DNA from: Halolamina pelagica
Lineage (GTDB): Archaea; Halobacteriota; Halobacteria; Halobacteriales; Haloferacaceae
DNA length: 64,000 nt
Reading direction: 5' to 3'
NCBI RefSeq assembly: GCF_001307315.1
Contig: NZ_LGUC01000001.1
Coordinates: forward strand, 992,001-1,056,000
Part shown: one piece after another, positions 19,564 through 29,180 of the stretch
Layout: each line of letters starts with the position of its first letter
Numbering within the stretch: the first letter of the stretch is position 1
The notes under the pieces: model-generated
Told to the model about the DNA's origin: nothing
What the model saw: the letters and a program-made list of their open reading frames with translations, nothing else
Databases searched by the model: none
Position numbers and translations under genes: made by a program

Positions 19564-20133
19564 ATGCAACGAAGTCACGTCGTGCTCGCGGCGCTCGTCG
19601 TCGTGGTCGCACTGGCCGGCGTCGCCGGCGCGTTCATCACCGGGTTCGGGCCGGCTCCCGGCGGCGACAGCGGGAGCGCAGACACGTCGACGCCCTACGA
19701 GGACACCGTCGTCGTCGAGTCGACCGACGCCGGCGGAACCGGCGGTGAAGACGGCGGCGGCGAAGACGGCGGCAACAGCAGCTCGACGACCACCGAGTCC
19801 CAGCCGCCGTTCTCGTTCGTCATCGAGAACATCACCGAGTGCGGCCAGACGTGCCGCGACGTGAACGCCACGATCGTGAATCAGCAGGACACCGCCGCCA
19901 CCGGCGTCGAGGTGCACTCGGAGATCTACACCGACGGCGACATGATCTGGGAGGGGACCACCGACGTGGGCCGGCTCGCGGCCGGCGAGTCGTTCACCGA
20001 CTCCAAGCGCGTCGAGCTGAGCTACAGCGAGGCGTACAAGGTCCAGCAGAACGACGGCGAGATCCTCGTGAAAACGTACGTCCGGACCGACTCGGGGACG
20101 TACGTGTTCAAGGACACTCGGAACGTGAACTGA
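19564..20133 (+). CDS. Exported/anchored protein with Gly-Ser linker
   Basis: 189 residues from ATG 19564; the frame is open upstream, but that part overlaps tRNA debris. A hydrophobic helix (VVLAALVVVVALAGVAGAFI) near the N-terminus is followed by a low-complexity Gly/Asp/Ser linker to about residue 75. Then comes a small beta domain (FSFVIENITECGQTCRDVNA) of the haloarchaeal surface-protein type related to FxLYD/CARDB-like folds, with two cysteines that could pair. Likely membrane-anchored outside the cell. Function unknown. Confidence 0.7.
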   Translation: MQRSHVVLAALVVVVALAGVAGAFITGFGPAPGGDSGSADTSTPYEDTVVVESTDAGGTGGEDGGGEDGGNSSSTTTESQPPFSFVIENITECGQTCRDVNATIVNQQDTAATGVEVHSEIYTDGDMIWEGTTDVGRLAAGESFTDSKRVELSYSEAYKVQQNDGEILVKTYVRTDSGTYVFKDTRNVN

Positions 20134-20193
20134 TCGTCGCCGGCTCGCGGTTTTCGAAATCCTTAATGCGCAATCGGGCCTCGTTCGGAGTGC

Positions 20194-20267
20194 GCCGCCT
20201 TAGCTCAGACTGGGAGAGCACTCGACTGAAGATCGAGCTGTCCCCCGTTCAAATCGGGGAGGCGGCA
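20194..20267 (+). tRNA. tRNA-Phe (anticodon GAA)
   Basis: 74 bases. Acceptor GCCGCCT pairs with AGGCGGC (20260-20266), and A20267 is the discriminator. The anticodon arm CTCGA-CTGAAGA-TCGAG gives GAA. The T arm is CCCCG-TTCAAAT-CGGGG. No intron, CCA not encoded. Confidence 0.95.
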
Positions 20268-20300
20268 TCCCTTTTCCACACGAACTGCATTCGACAGCCA

Positions 20301-20327
20301 CGACTGAACGTCGAGCTGTCCTCCCCC
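20301..20327 (+). repeat. Decayed copy of the tRNA-Phe anticodon arm
   Basis: The 27 bases start CGACTGAACGTCGAGCTGTC and match tRNA-Phe 20223-20246 with only a few changes (AAGAT to AACGT, plus a small C-run insertion). They lie 34 bases after the tRNA. No complete tRNA can be folded here. Confidence 0.5.
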
Positions 20328-20374
20328 GCGAGCGTAGCGACGCGGCGGGCACACTTCGCTCGCCGCGAACGCGA

Positions 20375-21222
20375 TCAGCGGCGTTCGTCGTCGGTCTCTT
20401 CCTCTTCGGGCGTGAAGCCGAAGGCGTTCTGTAGTTGGTCGACGCCGGCGACGTTCTGGATATCGTCCATGGAGAGCGGGTCTTTGGCGGTTGCGCCTTT
20501 CCCGGTGGCGACGCCGCTGGTCAGGATGCTTCTGACGCCGTCCTCGATGGTCATGTCGATGTCGAAGACTCGTTCGCGAGGGACGTACGTGAGGAAGCCG
20601 CCGGTGACGGGGTTTGGCGCCATCGGAACGAACAGCGTCACCATCTCCTCGTGATCGGCGGAGGTTTCGACGCTCGCGGGGCAGCGCTGGTCTCGAAGCC
20701 GAGCACGTACATCTCCTCGCCGAGACACCGCACGAGCTTGATGTCCTGGAAGTTCTCGGCTTCGTTGTCGAGCATCACGTCGCCCATGCGGCGAAAGCTC
20801 TTGTAGACGGTGCCGACGCCGGGGATCGAGGCGATCGTGAGGTCGATGAACTCGATGATCTGCTCGCCGTATCGATTGTGACCGATCGCGCCGACAACCA
20901 TGACGATGCCGAAGAGGATGAGCAACGCGATGAGTTCGGTGAGGAACTCGATGACGAACGACATGTTCAGGTCGATGAGGAGGCCGAAGAGTTCGACGCG
21001 CTCGAAGGGCCGAATGAGGTTGAAGTGGCGCAGCACCAAGATGAACGGGTCGAGCGCTTGCCTGATGACGTTGACCGCCATCCGCGCGAGATAGAGCGTG
21101 ATGATCACCGGGATGATGATGGCGACACCGGTGAGGAGGACGTTCCAGAAGTGTTCGTACATCGCGGTGAAAGTGCCGAGGACCAGAGAGCGGGATTGAG
21201 GGTCGTCGTCCGGGGCAGCCAT
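20375..21222 (-). CDS. DUF502 family membrane protein (frameshift at 20678-20681)
   Basis: About 282 residues from ATG 21220-21222 (MAAPDDDPQSRSLVLGTFTA). Two membrane helices lie near the N-terminus (WNVLLTGVAIIIPVIITLYL and ELIALLILFGIVMVVGAIG). The typical DUF502 soluble segment follows (IPGVGTVYKSFRRMGDVML, TLFVPMAPNPVTGGFLTYVP). Biochemical role of DUF502 is unknown. The frame breaks in a run of four C (minus strand); a fifth restores SAAPASVETSADHEE. It is divergent from the DoxX gene. Confidence 0.85.
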
Positions 21223-21364
21223 ACAGATGTACAACTCTCTCCGAAAGGAAATAAACAGTCTGGCCGGGATGAATCTGGACCGCACGACGGGTGGATCGGT
21301 CCCGACGACCGAGTTCCGCGCCCGACGGGGAACGTTCTTCGCGTCGGGAGCCGACGTGCCGACG

Positions 21365-21787
21365 ATGACCGAACCCGACACGTCGTCTCGTTGGAGCGGG
21401 CGCCGGCTCCGGTACGTCATGGGGCTGTTCTACGTCGTCGCCGGCGTGAGCCACTTCCGCGCGCCGAACGCGTTCAAACGGGTCGTGCCGCGTCGGCTCC
21501 CGCGGCCGACGGCGCTCGTCTACCTCTCCGGCGTCGCCGAGATCCTCCTCGGCGTCGGCGTCCTGTTCGAGCGGACCCGCCGGCTCTCGGCGTGGGGGAT
21601 CGTTGCGCTCCTGGTCGCCGTGTTTCCGGCGAACGTCTACACCGTGACCGACGACGTCGCGCCCGAACTGGTGCCCGACCGACTGAACGACGTGGCCCGG
21701 CTCGCGGCCTGGGTTCGCCTCCCGATGCAGGCGGTGTTGATCGGCTGGGCGTGGCTGTACACCCGGCCGGCGGAAGACGACGCGTGA
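21365..21787 (+). CDS. DoxX-like membrane protein
   Basis: 140 residues from ATG 21365; the frame is open upstream to 21227 but the longer form lacks hydrophobic character. Four predicted helices, with the DoxX-type start LRYVMGLFYVVAGVSHFRAP and GVAEILLGVGVLFERTR. DoxX relatives are small membrane proteins tied to redox or unknown roles. No partner gene is adjacent. Confidence 0.8.
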   Translation: MTEPDTSSRWSGRRLRYVMGLFYVVAGVSHFRAPNAFKRVVPRRLPRPTALVYLSGVAEILLGVGVLFERTRRLSAWGIVALLVAVFPANVYTVTDDVAPELVPDRLNDVARLAAWVRLPMQAVLIGWAWLYTRPAEDDA

Positions 21788-21832
21788 GCCGACCCCGGTA
21801 GCTCTTTGCCCGCGCCCCGACCAGCGCCGACT

Positions 21833-22617
21833 ATGCCCGAGTACGGTCCCTATCGCCACCTCGACGTGCGCGTCGAGGACGGCCTCGCGACACTCACGAT
21901 CGACCGGCCGGCGACGCACAACGCGCTGAACACCGCCGCGATGCACGATCTCGGTCGCGCGTTCGCGGAGATCGAGAGCCACCGTGACGCCGTCGACGCC
22001 GTCGTGATCGAGGGCGCCGGCGACGAGGCGTTCTCCGCCGGCGCCGACCTCGCGGAGTACGCGGGGCCGTTCGAGGACCACGATCCCGACCAGCGCGAGC
22101 GACAGGAGCGCTTTCACGACGTCTTCCGGGCGCCACACGACTGTCACGCGCCCGTGATCGCGAAGATCGACGGGTTCTGCATCGGCGGCGGTCTCGTGCT
22201 CGCGCTGTACTGCGATCTCCGGGTCGCCAGCGAGCGCTCGACGTTCGGGCTGCCGACCGCCGCGGTCGGGCTGCTCCCACCGGCGGCGCGACGCGGCGGC
22301 TCGTCGACGCCGTCGGCGAGTCGACCGCGAAGGAACTGGTGTTCACTGCCGAGCGCGTCGACGCCGCGCGCGCCCAGCAGGCGGGCCTCCTGACTGGCGT
22401 TGTCGCGGCTGACACACTACCGGCGCGCGTCGCCGAACTCGTCGAATCGATGCGGACAGTCGGGGACGACGCTCGGACGCGGGCGAAACAGGCGATCAAC
22501 GCCGCCGTCGCGGCGCCGGATCCCGCGACGGCCCGCGAGCGCGAGGCGTCGCTCTGGTGGGCGCAGTTCGAGAGCGAGGAGCGCCGCGAACGCGTCGACG
22601 AGTTCGTCGAGAAGTAA
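21833..22617 (+). CDS. Enoyl-CoA hydratase/isomerase family protein (frameshift at 22276-22278)
   Basis: About 261 residues. Crotonase fold: the first oxyanion segment is AFSAGADLAEY and the second is IDGFCIGGGLVLALYCDLRVA, followed by STFGLPTAAVGLLP. The frame breaks right after LLP: CTCCCACC needs a fourth C to continue TGGATRRLVDAVGESTAKE, which carries the usual second acid region. The end (RERVDEFVEK) is typical. Probably acts on acyl-CoA thioesters in fatty or branched-acid breakdown; the exact substrate is not readable. Confidence 0.88.
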
Positions 22618-22619
22618 CC

Positions 22620-22931
22620 TCAGGCGTCGTCGCGCTCCGGCTCGTCGACCGCCTCGTCTTCGGCCTCACCATCGTCCGACTCGGTATCGTCGTCCGTCTC
22701 GTCACCCGCCGCTTCGGCGCCGTCTCCCTCGGTCTCCGCCTCGGCCGCGGTGTCGGCTTCGGTATCGCCGCCGGCTTCCGCGACGGGGCCGACGCCGCCG
22801 ACGACGCTCTCGCTCGGGTACTCGTCGCCCGCCTCCGTGTCCGCTTCGGCGTACAGCAGGTACAGCACCGGGGCGATGATGAGGACGAGGAAGGCGATTC
22901 CGGCGATGTAGGTGAATATTGGATCGACCAT
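22620..22931 (-). CDS. Small membrane-anchored acidic protein
   Basis: 103 residues from ATG 22929-22931 (MVDPIFTYIAGIAFLVLIIA). A single N-terminal helix is followed by a cytoplasmic or external tail made almost entirely of Glu, Asp, Ala, Gly and Thr. Convergent with the enoyl-CoA hydratase (2-base gap). Low-complexity tail; no family recognised. Confidence 0.65.
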   Translation of the reverse strand: MVDPIFTYIAGIAFLVLIIAPVLYLLYAEADTEAGDEYPSESVVGGVGPVAEAGGDTEADTAAEAETEGDGAEAAGDETDDDTESDDGEAEDEAVDEPERDDA

Positions 22932-23065
22932 ACCTCCCCGTTTTCCCGGGGGACTGTATGTGCTACGGCTTCCGTTCACCGGCTGTCAGCTTCCGGTGGC
23001 CGGGGGTCGACGACCCCGGTTCGGGGGACCGTCGGCCATTTGTCCGTCCACGCCGAACGGGAACT

Positions 23066-23865
23066 GTGAGCGTGACCACTCTCCACCGGCCCACGCACCG
23101 CGACGCGCTCTCGGCGCTGTCGGCGGCGTTCGAGCGCGGGAGCTGGTCACCGTGTTCGGTCGCTGCACCGTCGAGTACGACGGCCGCGCGGCCTCCTCGC
23201 TCGGGGCCGGCAACCGCCTGCTGATCCTCAAACCCGACGGGACCGCGCTCGTCCATACCGACGAACAGCGCACGCCCGTGAACTGGCAACCCCCGGGGTC
23301 GGAGCACCGCGCCGCCGTGCGCGATGGCCGCCTGCGCGTCCGCAGCGTGCGCGAGAACCCCGACGAGCGGCTGGACGTGCGCTTCGACCGCGTCGAGCAG
23401 GTGTCGGCGCTCCCGGTCACCGGCGGCCGGAGCGTCGACGTGTACGGAAGCGAGGAGGATCTCCGCCATCGAATCCTGGACGAACCAGAACTGGTCGAGC
23501 CCGGCTTCGAGCCCGCGGCGACCGAGCGTGCGACCGCCGCCGGCCCCGTCGACGTGTTCGGCCACGACGACGAGGGGCGGCCGGTCGTCGTCGAACTCAA
23601 GCGCCGGCGTGTCGGGCCGGACGCCGCCGGCCAACTGGGCCGCTACGTCGAGGCGCTCGCGCGCGAGCTGCCCGACGGGACCGAAGTTCGTGGCGTGCTG
23701 GTCGCCCCTTCCGTGACCGATCGGGCAGGGGAGCTGCTGGCCGAGAAGGGGCTCTCGCACGTCCCGCTCTCGCCCCCGGCGTCGTCGACGACGCCAAGCG
23801 GCGACGGCAGGGGGTCGACGACGGCCCCGGAGCGCTCGACTGACGCCGACGACGGGGCGGACTGA
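23066..23865 (+). CDS. nucS: Endonuclease NucS/EndoMS (frameshift at 23138-23140)
   Basis: About 266 residues. NucS cuts branched or mismatched DNA, interacts with the sliding clamp, and gives mismatch repair without MutS/MutL. The N-terminal half-barrel is seen in VTVFGRCTVEYDGRAASSLG and LILKPDGTALVHTDEQRTPV. The nuclease core VDVFGHDDEGRPVVVELKRR contains the D-(x)n-E-x-K active-site pattern. GTG 23066 is my start (GTG 23072 is possible). The frame breaks at GCGGGAGC; one more G restores AAFERGELVTVFGR. The Ser/Thr-rich tail is disordered; a clamp-binding motif is not obvious. Confidence 0.9.
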
Positions 23866-23926
23866 CGCGGCGGCGACGCATCGAAGGCTTTAATCGCCGC
23901 CTGGGCCTCAGAACAGCCAAGTAGCT

Positions 23927-24457
23927 ATGTCTGACAAGCCCGCCTCAATGTACCGGGAGATCGACAAGCCGTCGTACACCCGGCGTGAGTACATCACCGG
24001 CATCCCCGGTTCGAAGATCGCACAGCACAACATGGGCGACCTGCAGGCTGACCCGCAGGACTACCCCGTCAAGATCTCGCTGCGACCCGAGGAGACCCTG
24101 CAGGTCCGCCACGGCTCGCTCGAGTCCGCGCGGCTCTCCGCCAACCGCCACCTGATCAAGACCCTCGGCGAGGGCAACTACAAGATGGTGCTGCGGAAGT
24201 TCCCCCACCAGGTGCTCCGCGAGAACAAACAGGCGACCGGCGCCGGCGCCGACCGTGTCTCCGACGGGATGCGGCAGGCGTTCGGGAAGCCGGTCGGCAC
24301 CGCCGCCCGCATCAACCAGGGCGAGAACATCTTCACGGCCTACTGCGAGGTCGACCAGGCCGACGAAGTGAAGGAAGCGTTCCGCCGCGCGTACAACAAG
24401 ATGTCGCCGCCCTGCCGCATCGTCGTCGAGCGCGGCGAGGATCTGCTGGTCCGGTAA
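23927..24457 (+). CDS. rpl10e: 50S ribosomal protein L10e (uL16)
   Basis: 176 residues, full length for archaeal L10e. The start [20 protein letters not shown] and the segment [20 protein letters not shown] are diagnostic, with the loop [20 protein letters not shown] near the peptidyl-transferase centre. A TATA-like CTTTAATC at about 23888-23895 lies 30-38 bases upstream of the ATG. Frame intact. Confidence 0.97.
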   Translation: MSDKPASMYREIDKPSYTRREYITGIPGSKIAQHNMGDLQADPQDYPVKISLRPEETLQVRHGSLESARLSANRHLIKTLGEGNYKMVLRKFPHQVLRENKQATGAGADRVSDGMRQAFGKPVGTAARINQGENIFTAYCEVDQADEVKEAFRRAYNKMSPPCRIVVERGEDLLVR

Positions 24458-24540
24458 CCCCGCGGCTTCTTTCGCGCTCTCTCCACCCCAGCGACGCTTC
24501 CGAGCGTAGCACCCTTCTTCCCCCGGTCGAACGCCGTCGC

Positions 24541-25592
24541 GTGCCCTACCAGCGACTCGCCCGCCGGCTGGCCGACGACCCCGCGCCCGCGGTGACGACG
24601 CTCCCCGACGGGAGCATCGACCGCTACTGTCGGCTCTCGACGGGCGCACTCGACCCAGTCAACCGCCGGACAACGTTCGCCCGCGAGGCCGGCGCCGACG
24701 GCCGGAAGGGGTTCGATCTCGAGCCGCGGTTCGTCGAACCCGGCGGCCAGGCGGTCAACGCCGCCCAACAGGCCCACGCACTCGGCGCCAGGGCGGCCTG
24801 CTACGGCCACCTCGACGACCCCGAGCCGGGCCGGGACGTGTTTGCCGACCTGCCGTTCGAGACCGTCTCGATGGGGCGGGCGGCGAAGGTGAACGTCCTC
24901 GACTTCGTGGACAGTGATCTCCTGTTAGTGGAGGCGTCGCCCGATCTCACCGGGTGGTCGCTGGCCGACCTCCGCGAAGCCGCACCGCTCTCGACCGTCT
25001 TCGGCGTCGACGCCGTCGTCTGTGCGAACTGGGTCTCGACGCCCGGCATGGCCGAGGCGTTTCACGAACTCGGCGCGGCGGCGCTCGGACGCGTGCCGTT
25101 CGTGTTCGACCCCGGCGACGTGCTGGGGGCGACCTCGACGACCACCAGGAACTCCGGGAGGCCGTCCGCGCGCTGGGCGACAGCGTGGACGCCGTGCTCT
25201 CGGTCAACCCAACCGAACTCCGCGCGCTCGCGGCGGCGCTGCCGGCCCCGCCCGCCCCGCCGGTCGACGACGAGGACCGCGTCGTCGCCGTCCGCGAGGC
25301 GTTCGACGCCGCGGCGGTCGTGAAACACGGAAAACAGGCCGCGCTGGCGGCGACCGGCGAGGGCGTCGTTCGCGTCGAGAACCCCACCGTCGACGCCCAG
25401 CGCCAGGTCGGCGGGGGCGATCGCTTCGACGGCGGGCTTGCGGTCGGGCTCGGCGCCGGCTGGGACTGGCCGGTCGCGCTGGCCTGCGGGAACGCGTGTG
25501 CCAGCTACTACGTCGCGACGAGCGAGACGGCCTCGGCCGCGACGCTCCGGACGTGGCTGGCCGACCGTGGTCTGGTGGGGAACGCCGACTGA
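24541..25592 (+). CDS. PfkB family sugar/nucleoside kinase (frameshift at 25125-25129)
   Basis: About 351 residues from GTG 24541. Ribokinase fold: substrate-side motif PGGQAVNAAQQAHALGARAA in the first half and the catalytic loop QVGGGDRFDGGLAVGL near the C-terminus (G-G-G-D, the Asp being the catalytic base). The frame breaks at CTGGGGGCGACC; a sixth G restores GDVLGGDLDDHQELREAVR. Substrate unknown; the early RYCRLSTGALDPVNRR segment is not typical of ribokinase or KDG kinase. It converges on a second PfkB gene. Confidence 0.85.
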
Positions 25593-25602
25593 CCGCGGGC
25601 GG

Positions 25603-26606
25603 CTAGCGCTGGGCGACGATCCGCTCCACCGCCCCACGGGAGACACTGACCGAGTCGCCGTCGAGCGTCCGCGCCAGCGCCGCGGCGGCGGCCCCCCACT
25701 CGAGCGCATCGCCGACAGCGGGGGGCGACATCCCCTCGCTCCCCGGTGTGCCGTCGCCGTCGGAGTGGGCGCCCCTCGCCTCGGCGGTGTCGGCGATCCG
25801 TTTCGCGTGGAACGCGCCGACGAACGCGTCGCGGGCGCCCGCGTCGTCGACCGACTCGCCACGAACGGCCTCGGTCTCGTGAACCTCGTCGTCGTGGACC
25901 GCCAGCGCGCCGCCGTCGCTCCGAAGCAGCACCACCGTCTCGAGGCCGTGGTCCGTCCGGAGCGCGTGGGCAGTCTCGATCGAATCCCCCTCCTCGCCGA
26001 GTACGTCCCGGGCCGCCGTCGAGGAGACGAACAACACGTCGACGGCGGGGAGCAGCGACTCGCAGGCCTCGCGTGCGGCCGCGGGCGACCAGTCCCGGCT
26101 CCGGTAGTGGAGGTCGAACGCGGTGGTCGTGTCGCCGTCCCCGGCCGCGGCCAGCAGCGACTCCGTCGCCGCCGCCGTCTGCTCCGTCCGCGCGACCGTG
26201 GCGCCCGTGACGTGGAAGCGGTCGGCGTTCTGCACCGCGTTCAGCGGCAGGTTCTCGGCGTGGATCCCCTCGAAGGCGGCGCCCTCGCTGTCGCGGACGA
26301 CCGTGCTCCCCGTGGCTGGGGGCCAGTCTCGACGAACGCCGTCGCGAGCCGTGCGTCGGCGTCGGCCCACGAGACGCCGGTCCGGACGCCGTGTCGGCGC
26401 AGATCCGCGACGACACGCTCGCCCAGCGGCGAGTCGGGGAGTCGGGAGAGCCAGACGGCGTCGGCGCCGAGCCCCGCCGCCGCGACGACGGCGTTTCGCT
26501 CCGGCCCGCCGACGGCGGCGTCGAAGGAGTCGGTGTCCGCGAGCTGGCGGCCGCGCCCGGCGCGCAGTCGAAGCGTCGCCTCGCCGAACCCGACGATGTC
26601 GAACAT
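25603..26606 (-). CDS. PfkB family kinase, 2-keto-3-deoxygluconate kinase-like (frameshift at 26318-26322)
   Basis: About 334 residues. The N-terminus MFDIVGFGEATLRLRAGRGR and WLSRLPDSPLGERVVADLRR resemble haloarchaeal KDG kinases of the semi-phosphorylative Entner-Doudoroff pathway. The catalytic loop reads DDAGARDAFVGAF, with Arg in place of the second Gly of the usual GAGD. The frame breaks at minus-strand GGCCCCCAGCC; a sixth C gives VETGPPATGSTVVRD. The early substrate region also departs from KDG kinases (GGPERNAVV), so another sugar acid is possible. Ten bases from the convergent PfkB gene. Confidence 0.8.
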
Positions 26607-26646
26607 ATCCGGCCGCTCGGGCGGTCGGGTGAAAAAGCCTCGGCGG

Positions 26647-26871
26647 CTACTCGGTCAGCGGCAGCACGATGCCGAACACGATCGGACTGAGGACGAACGC
26701 GAGCAGTCCGACCACCGCGGTGGCGAGAAACAGCGACTCTTCCCACCCCGGGATGCTGACGTAGTTCTCTGCGAGATAGCCGCCAGTTTCACCCACGGCC
26801 ATGAGCACCAGCCCCAGCAAGAGGCCGCGTTTGACTGTCGACGAGTAGTCGATCGATCCGTATCTGCCCAT
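26647..26871 (-). CDS. Small two-helix membrane protein
   Basis: 74 residues, start MGRYGSIDYSSTVKRGLLLG, two hydrophobic helices (LLLGLVLMAVGETGGYL and LFLATAVVGLLAFVLSPIVF). Forty bases upstream of the PfkB start on the same strand. A conserved haloarchaeal small membrane protein by general look; no function assigned. Confidence 0.65.
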   Translation of the reverse strand: MGRYGSIDYSSTVKRGLLLGLVLMAVGETGGYLAENYVSIPGWEESLFLATAVVGLLAFVLSPIVFGIVLPLTE

Positions 26872-26949
26872 ATCGGTTCACGGTTGTCGCGTCGCTACAT
26901 ACGTCTTGTGAGGTCGAAAGGCGTATACGAGATAGCGCGAATTCGGGGT

Positions 26950-27192
26950 ATGGCTTCCGGAGTCACGGAGATACTCATCGAACTCGCCACGCTGCTGGCG
27001 TACACGCTTCTGTCGGGCCTGCTGACCTACGCCGGCATCCTGTCGGAGCGCACCGCCGTCGAGCTGCTCGCGGCCGGGGTGACGCCGCTCTCGGTCTGGT
27101 TCCTCGTGCTGGGAGCGATCGCGCTGTACGGCGGCGTCGTGGCGGTCGGCCGAGACGTGGTTGGCACGCGCCTGCTGTCGCTGCTGCACTGA
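26950..27192 (+). CDS. Small membrane protein
   Basis: 80 residues from ATG 26950 (MASGVTEILIELATLLAYTL). Two helices, the second being SVWFLVLGAIALYGGVVAVG. Divergent from the 74-residue membrane protein. Convergent with htpX. Function unknown. Confidence 0.65.
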   Translation: MASGVTEILIELATLLAYTLLSGLLTYAGILSERTAVELLAAGVTPLSVWFLVLGAIALYGGVVAVGRDVVGTRLLSLLH

Positions 27193-27213
27193 CTCCGAAA
27201 AAACGGCGAGCGG

Positions 27214-28087
27214 TTACTGCGTCTCGATCTCTCGTTCGAGTTCGCGCAGGCGGTCGACGCGGTTCTCGGTGCTCGGGTGGGTGCTGAACAGCTTGCCGAT
27301 GACCCCCGAGCGGATCGGGATCACGAAGAATGCGTTCATCTCCGCTGTCTCCCGGAGATCCTCCTGTGGCACGCGGTCCATGCTGCCGTCGATGGTCATG
27401 AGCGCCGACGCCAGCGCCGAGGGGTTGCCCGTGATCGCGGCGGCGCCGCGGTCGGCCGCATACTCCCGGTAGCGCGAGAGCGTCCGGATCAGCACGAACG
27501 AGAGGATCCAGACCGCGAAAGAGACGCCGATCGCGACCAGCACCTGGCCGCCGCCCTGCCGGTTTCGGCCGCCGCCGAACAGGAAGCCAAAGCGCACGAC
27601 CATGAACGCGAGCGTCGAGAGGAACGAGGCGATGGTCATCACCATCACGTCCCGGTTTTTGACGTGGGCGAGCTCGTGAGCCAGCACGCCCTCCATCTCC
27701 TCGCTGTCGAGGGTTCGCAGCAGCCCCGAGTCACACAGACGGTCGCGTTCTTCTGGGACCGCCCGGCGGCGAAGGCGTTGGGCACCTCCGAGTCCGCCAC
27801 GGCGACGGTGGGTTTGGGGAGGTCGGCCTGCTGGCTGAGGCGCTCGATCGTCCCGTGGAGTTCGGGGTACTCCCCCGATCGACCTCGCGGGCGCCCATGC
27901 TCCGCAGCGCGAGCTTGTCGCTGAAGAAGAACTGGCCGACCATGAACAGCCCCATCACGACCACGATCCCGCTCATGCCGATATCCGTCAGCGAGAGCGC
28001 GGCGATGAAGACGATATAGAGGAGGCCGAGCAGCAGCATGGTGATCGCCATGCGCGCCCGGAGCCCCCAGTCCGCTTTCCACTCCAT
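27214..28087 (-). CDS. htpX: HtpX-type membrane zinc metalloprotease (frameshifts at 27724-27727 and 27872-27876)
   Basis: About 291 residues when both breaks are repaired. N-terminal helices (MAITMLLLGLLYIVFIAALS and MSGIVVVMGLFMVGQFFF) precede the catalytic HELAH in EGVLAHELAHVKNRD. The third zinc ligand is Glu in YREYAADRGAA, after two further helices. M48B proteases degrade misfolded membrane proteins. Break 1: minus-strand CGGGGGAG needs one G to read REVDRGEYPELHGTIE. Break 2: CGGGGCTG needs one G to read VTRGLLRTLDSEEMEGV. Each lacks exactly one G. Confidence 0.9.
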
Positions 28088-28180
28088 ACCGGTGAATAGG
28101 CGTTCAGCGGTTTAAACCCTCCTCGCCAGTCCCGTCGCCGCCACCGGGGACGCTTTCAGGCCGGCGGCTGGTGGGTCGGT

Positions 28181-29085
28181 ATGGACACCGTCATCGTCAC
28201 CGGCGGCCGCGGCGCCTCGGGGCGCTGGGTCGTCGACCGCCTGCGCGAGGCCAACGAAGTCGTCGTCGTCGACCGTGACCACCCCGGCTTCGGCGCCGAG
28301 CCCGTCGAGAACGTCGACTTCCGCGCCGCGGACCTCACCGACCGCGGCGCGGTCCGGGAGCTCGTCGCGAGCGTCGAGCCCGACGGCGTCGTCCACTGGG
28401 GCGCGATCCCGGCGCTCGGGCGCCACCCGGAGGGGGAAGTGTTCGAGAACAACGCCGTCGCGGCGTACAACGTGCTTACCGCCGCGGGGGAGGCGGGGCT
28501 CGAGTCGTGCAGGCGTCCAGCGACGGCGCCTACGGCTTCTTCTTCGCCGACGAGGAGCTGCTCCCCGACGAGCTTCCGGTCACCGAATCCCACCCGCGGC
28601 GGCCGGAAGACGGCTACGGCCTCTCGAAAGTCGCCGCCGAGGCGGTCGCCGCCGGCGTCGCCCGACGCCACGGCGTGCAGGTCGCGTCGATCCGCCCCTC
28701 CTGGATCCAGGAGCCCGGCGGCTACCCCTGCCGGGACCCCGACTACACCGGGAATCTCGCCGCCGGCGCGGGAAACTACTGGTCCTACGTGGACGCCCGC
28801 GACGTGGCCGAGATGGTCCACGCGGCACTGACGACCGCGTTCGCCCCCGATGGCGGCCACGAGGCGTTTAACTGCGTCGCCGCCGACAACGCGCTGGGCG
28901 AACCACTCGAGGAACTGCTGGCGCGCTACTACGGCGACGTTCCCGAGGCCGGCCCGGGCGTCGACGGCGACGGCGGCGCCTACAGCGTCGCGAAAGCCGC
29001 ATCCCTGCTGGACTGGACGCCCGAGCACTCCTGGCGCGACGCCGCCGAGGAGGCGGTTCCGCGGCCGGAGCTGGTGCGGGACTGA
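28181..29085 (+). CDS. NAD-dependent epimerase/dehydratase family protein (frameshift at 28495-28498)
   Basis: About 301 residues, extended SDR fold. The nucleotide motif is VTGGRGASGRWVVDRL, the acid after beta-2 is VVVDRDHPGF, and the catalytic pair YxxxK is in DGYGLSKVAAE. The substrate region is WIQEPGGYPCRDPDYTGNLA. The frame breaks at GCGGGGCTCG; a fifth G gives EAGARVVQASSDGAYGFFF. Many haloarchaeal members are annotated as sugar-nucleotide or glucose-1-dehydrogenase-like proteins; the substrate is not known. Short gap (95 bases) to the FAH gene downstream. Confidence 0.87.
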
Positions 29086-29180
29086 TCGATCCCGAACGGA
29101 CGCGGAACTGATCCGGGGCTGGACGGGTCGATATCGGCCGCGAAGCGAACCCCTTTGGCCCCGCCGACGGAGCTTCAGCC

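Noticed and set aside
24541-26606. Two PfkB kinases as a duplicated pair
   Set aside because: They converge, differ in nearly all motifs and in length, so they are not a recent duplication.
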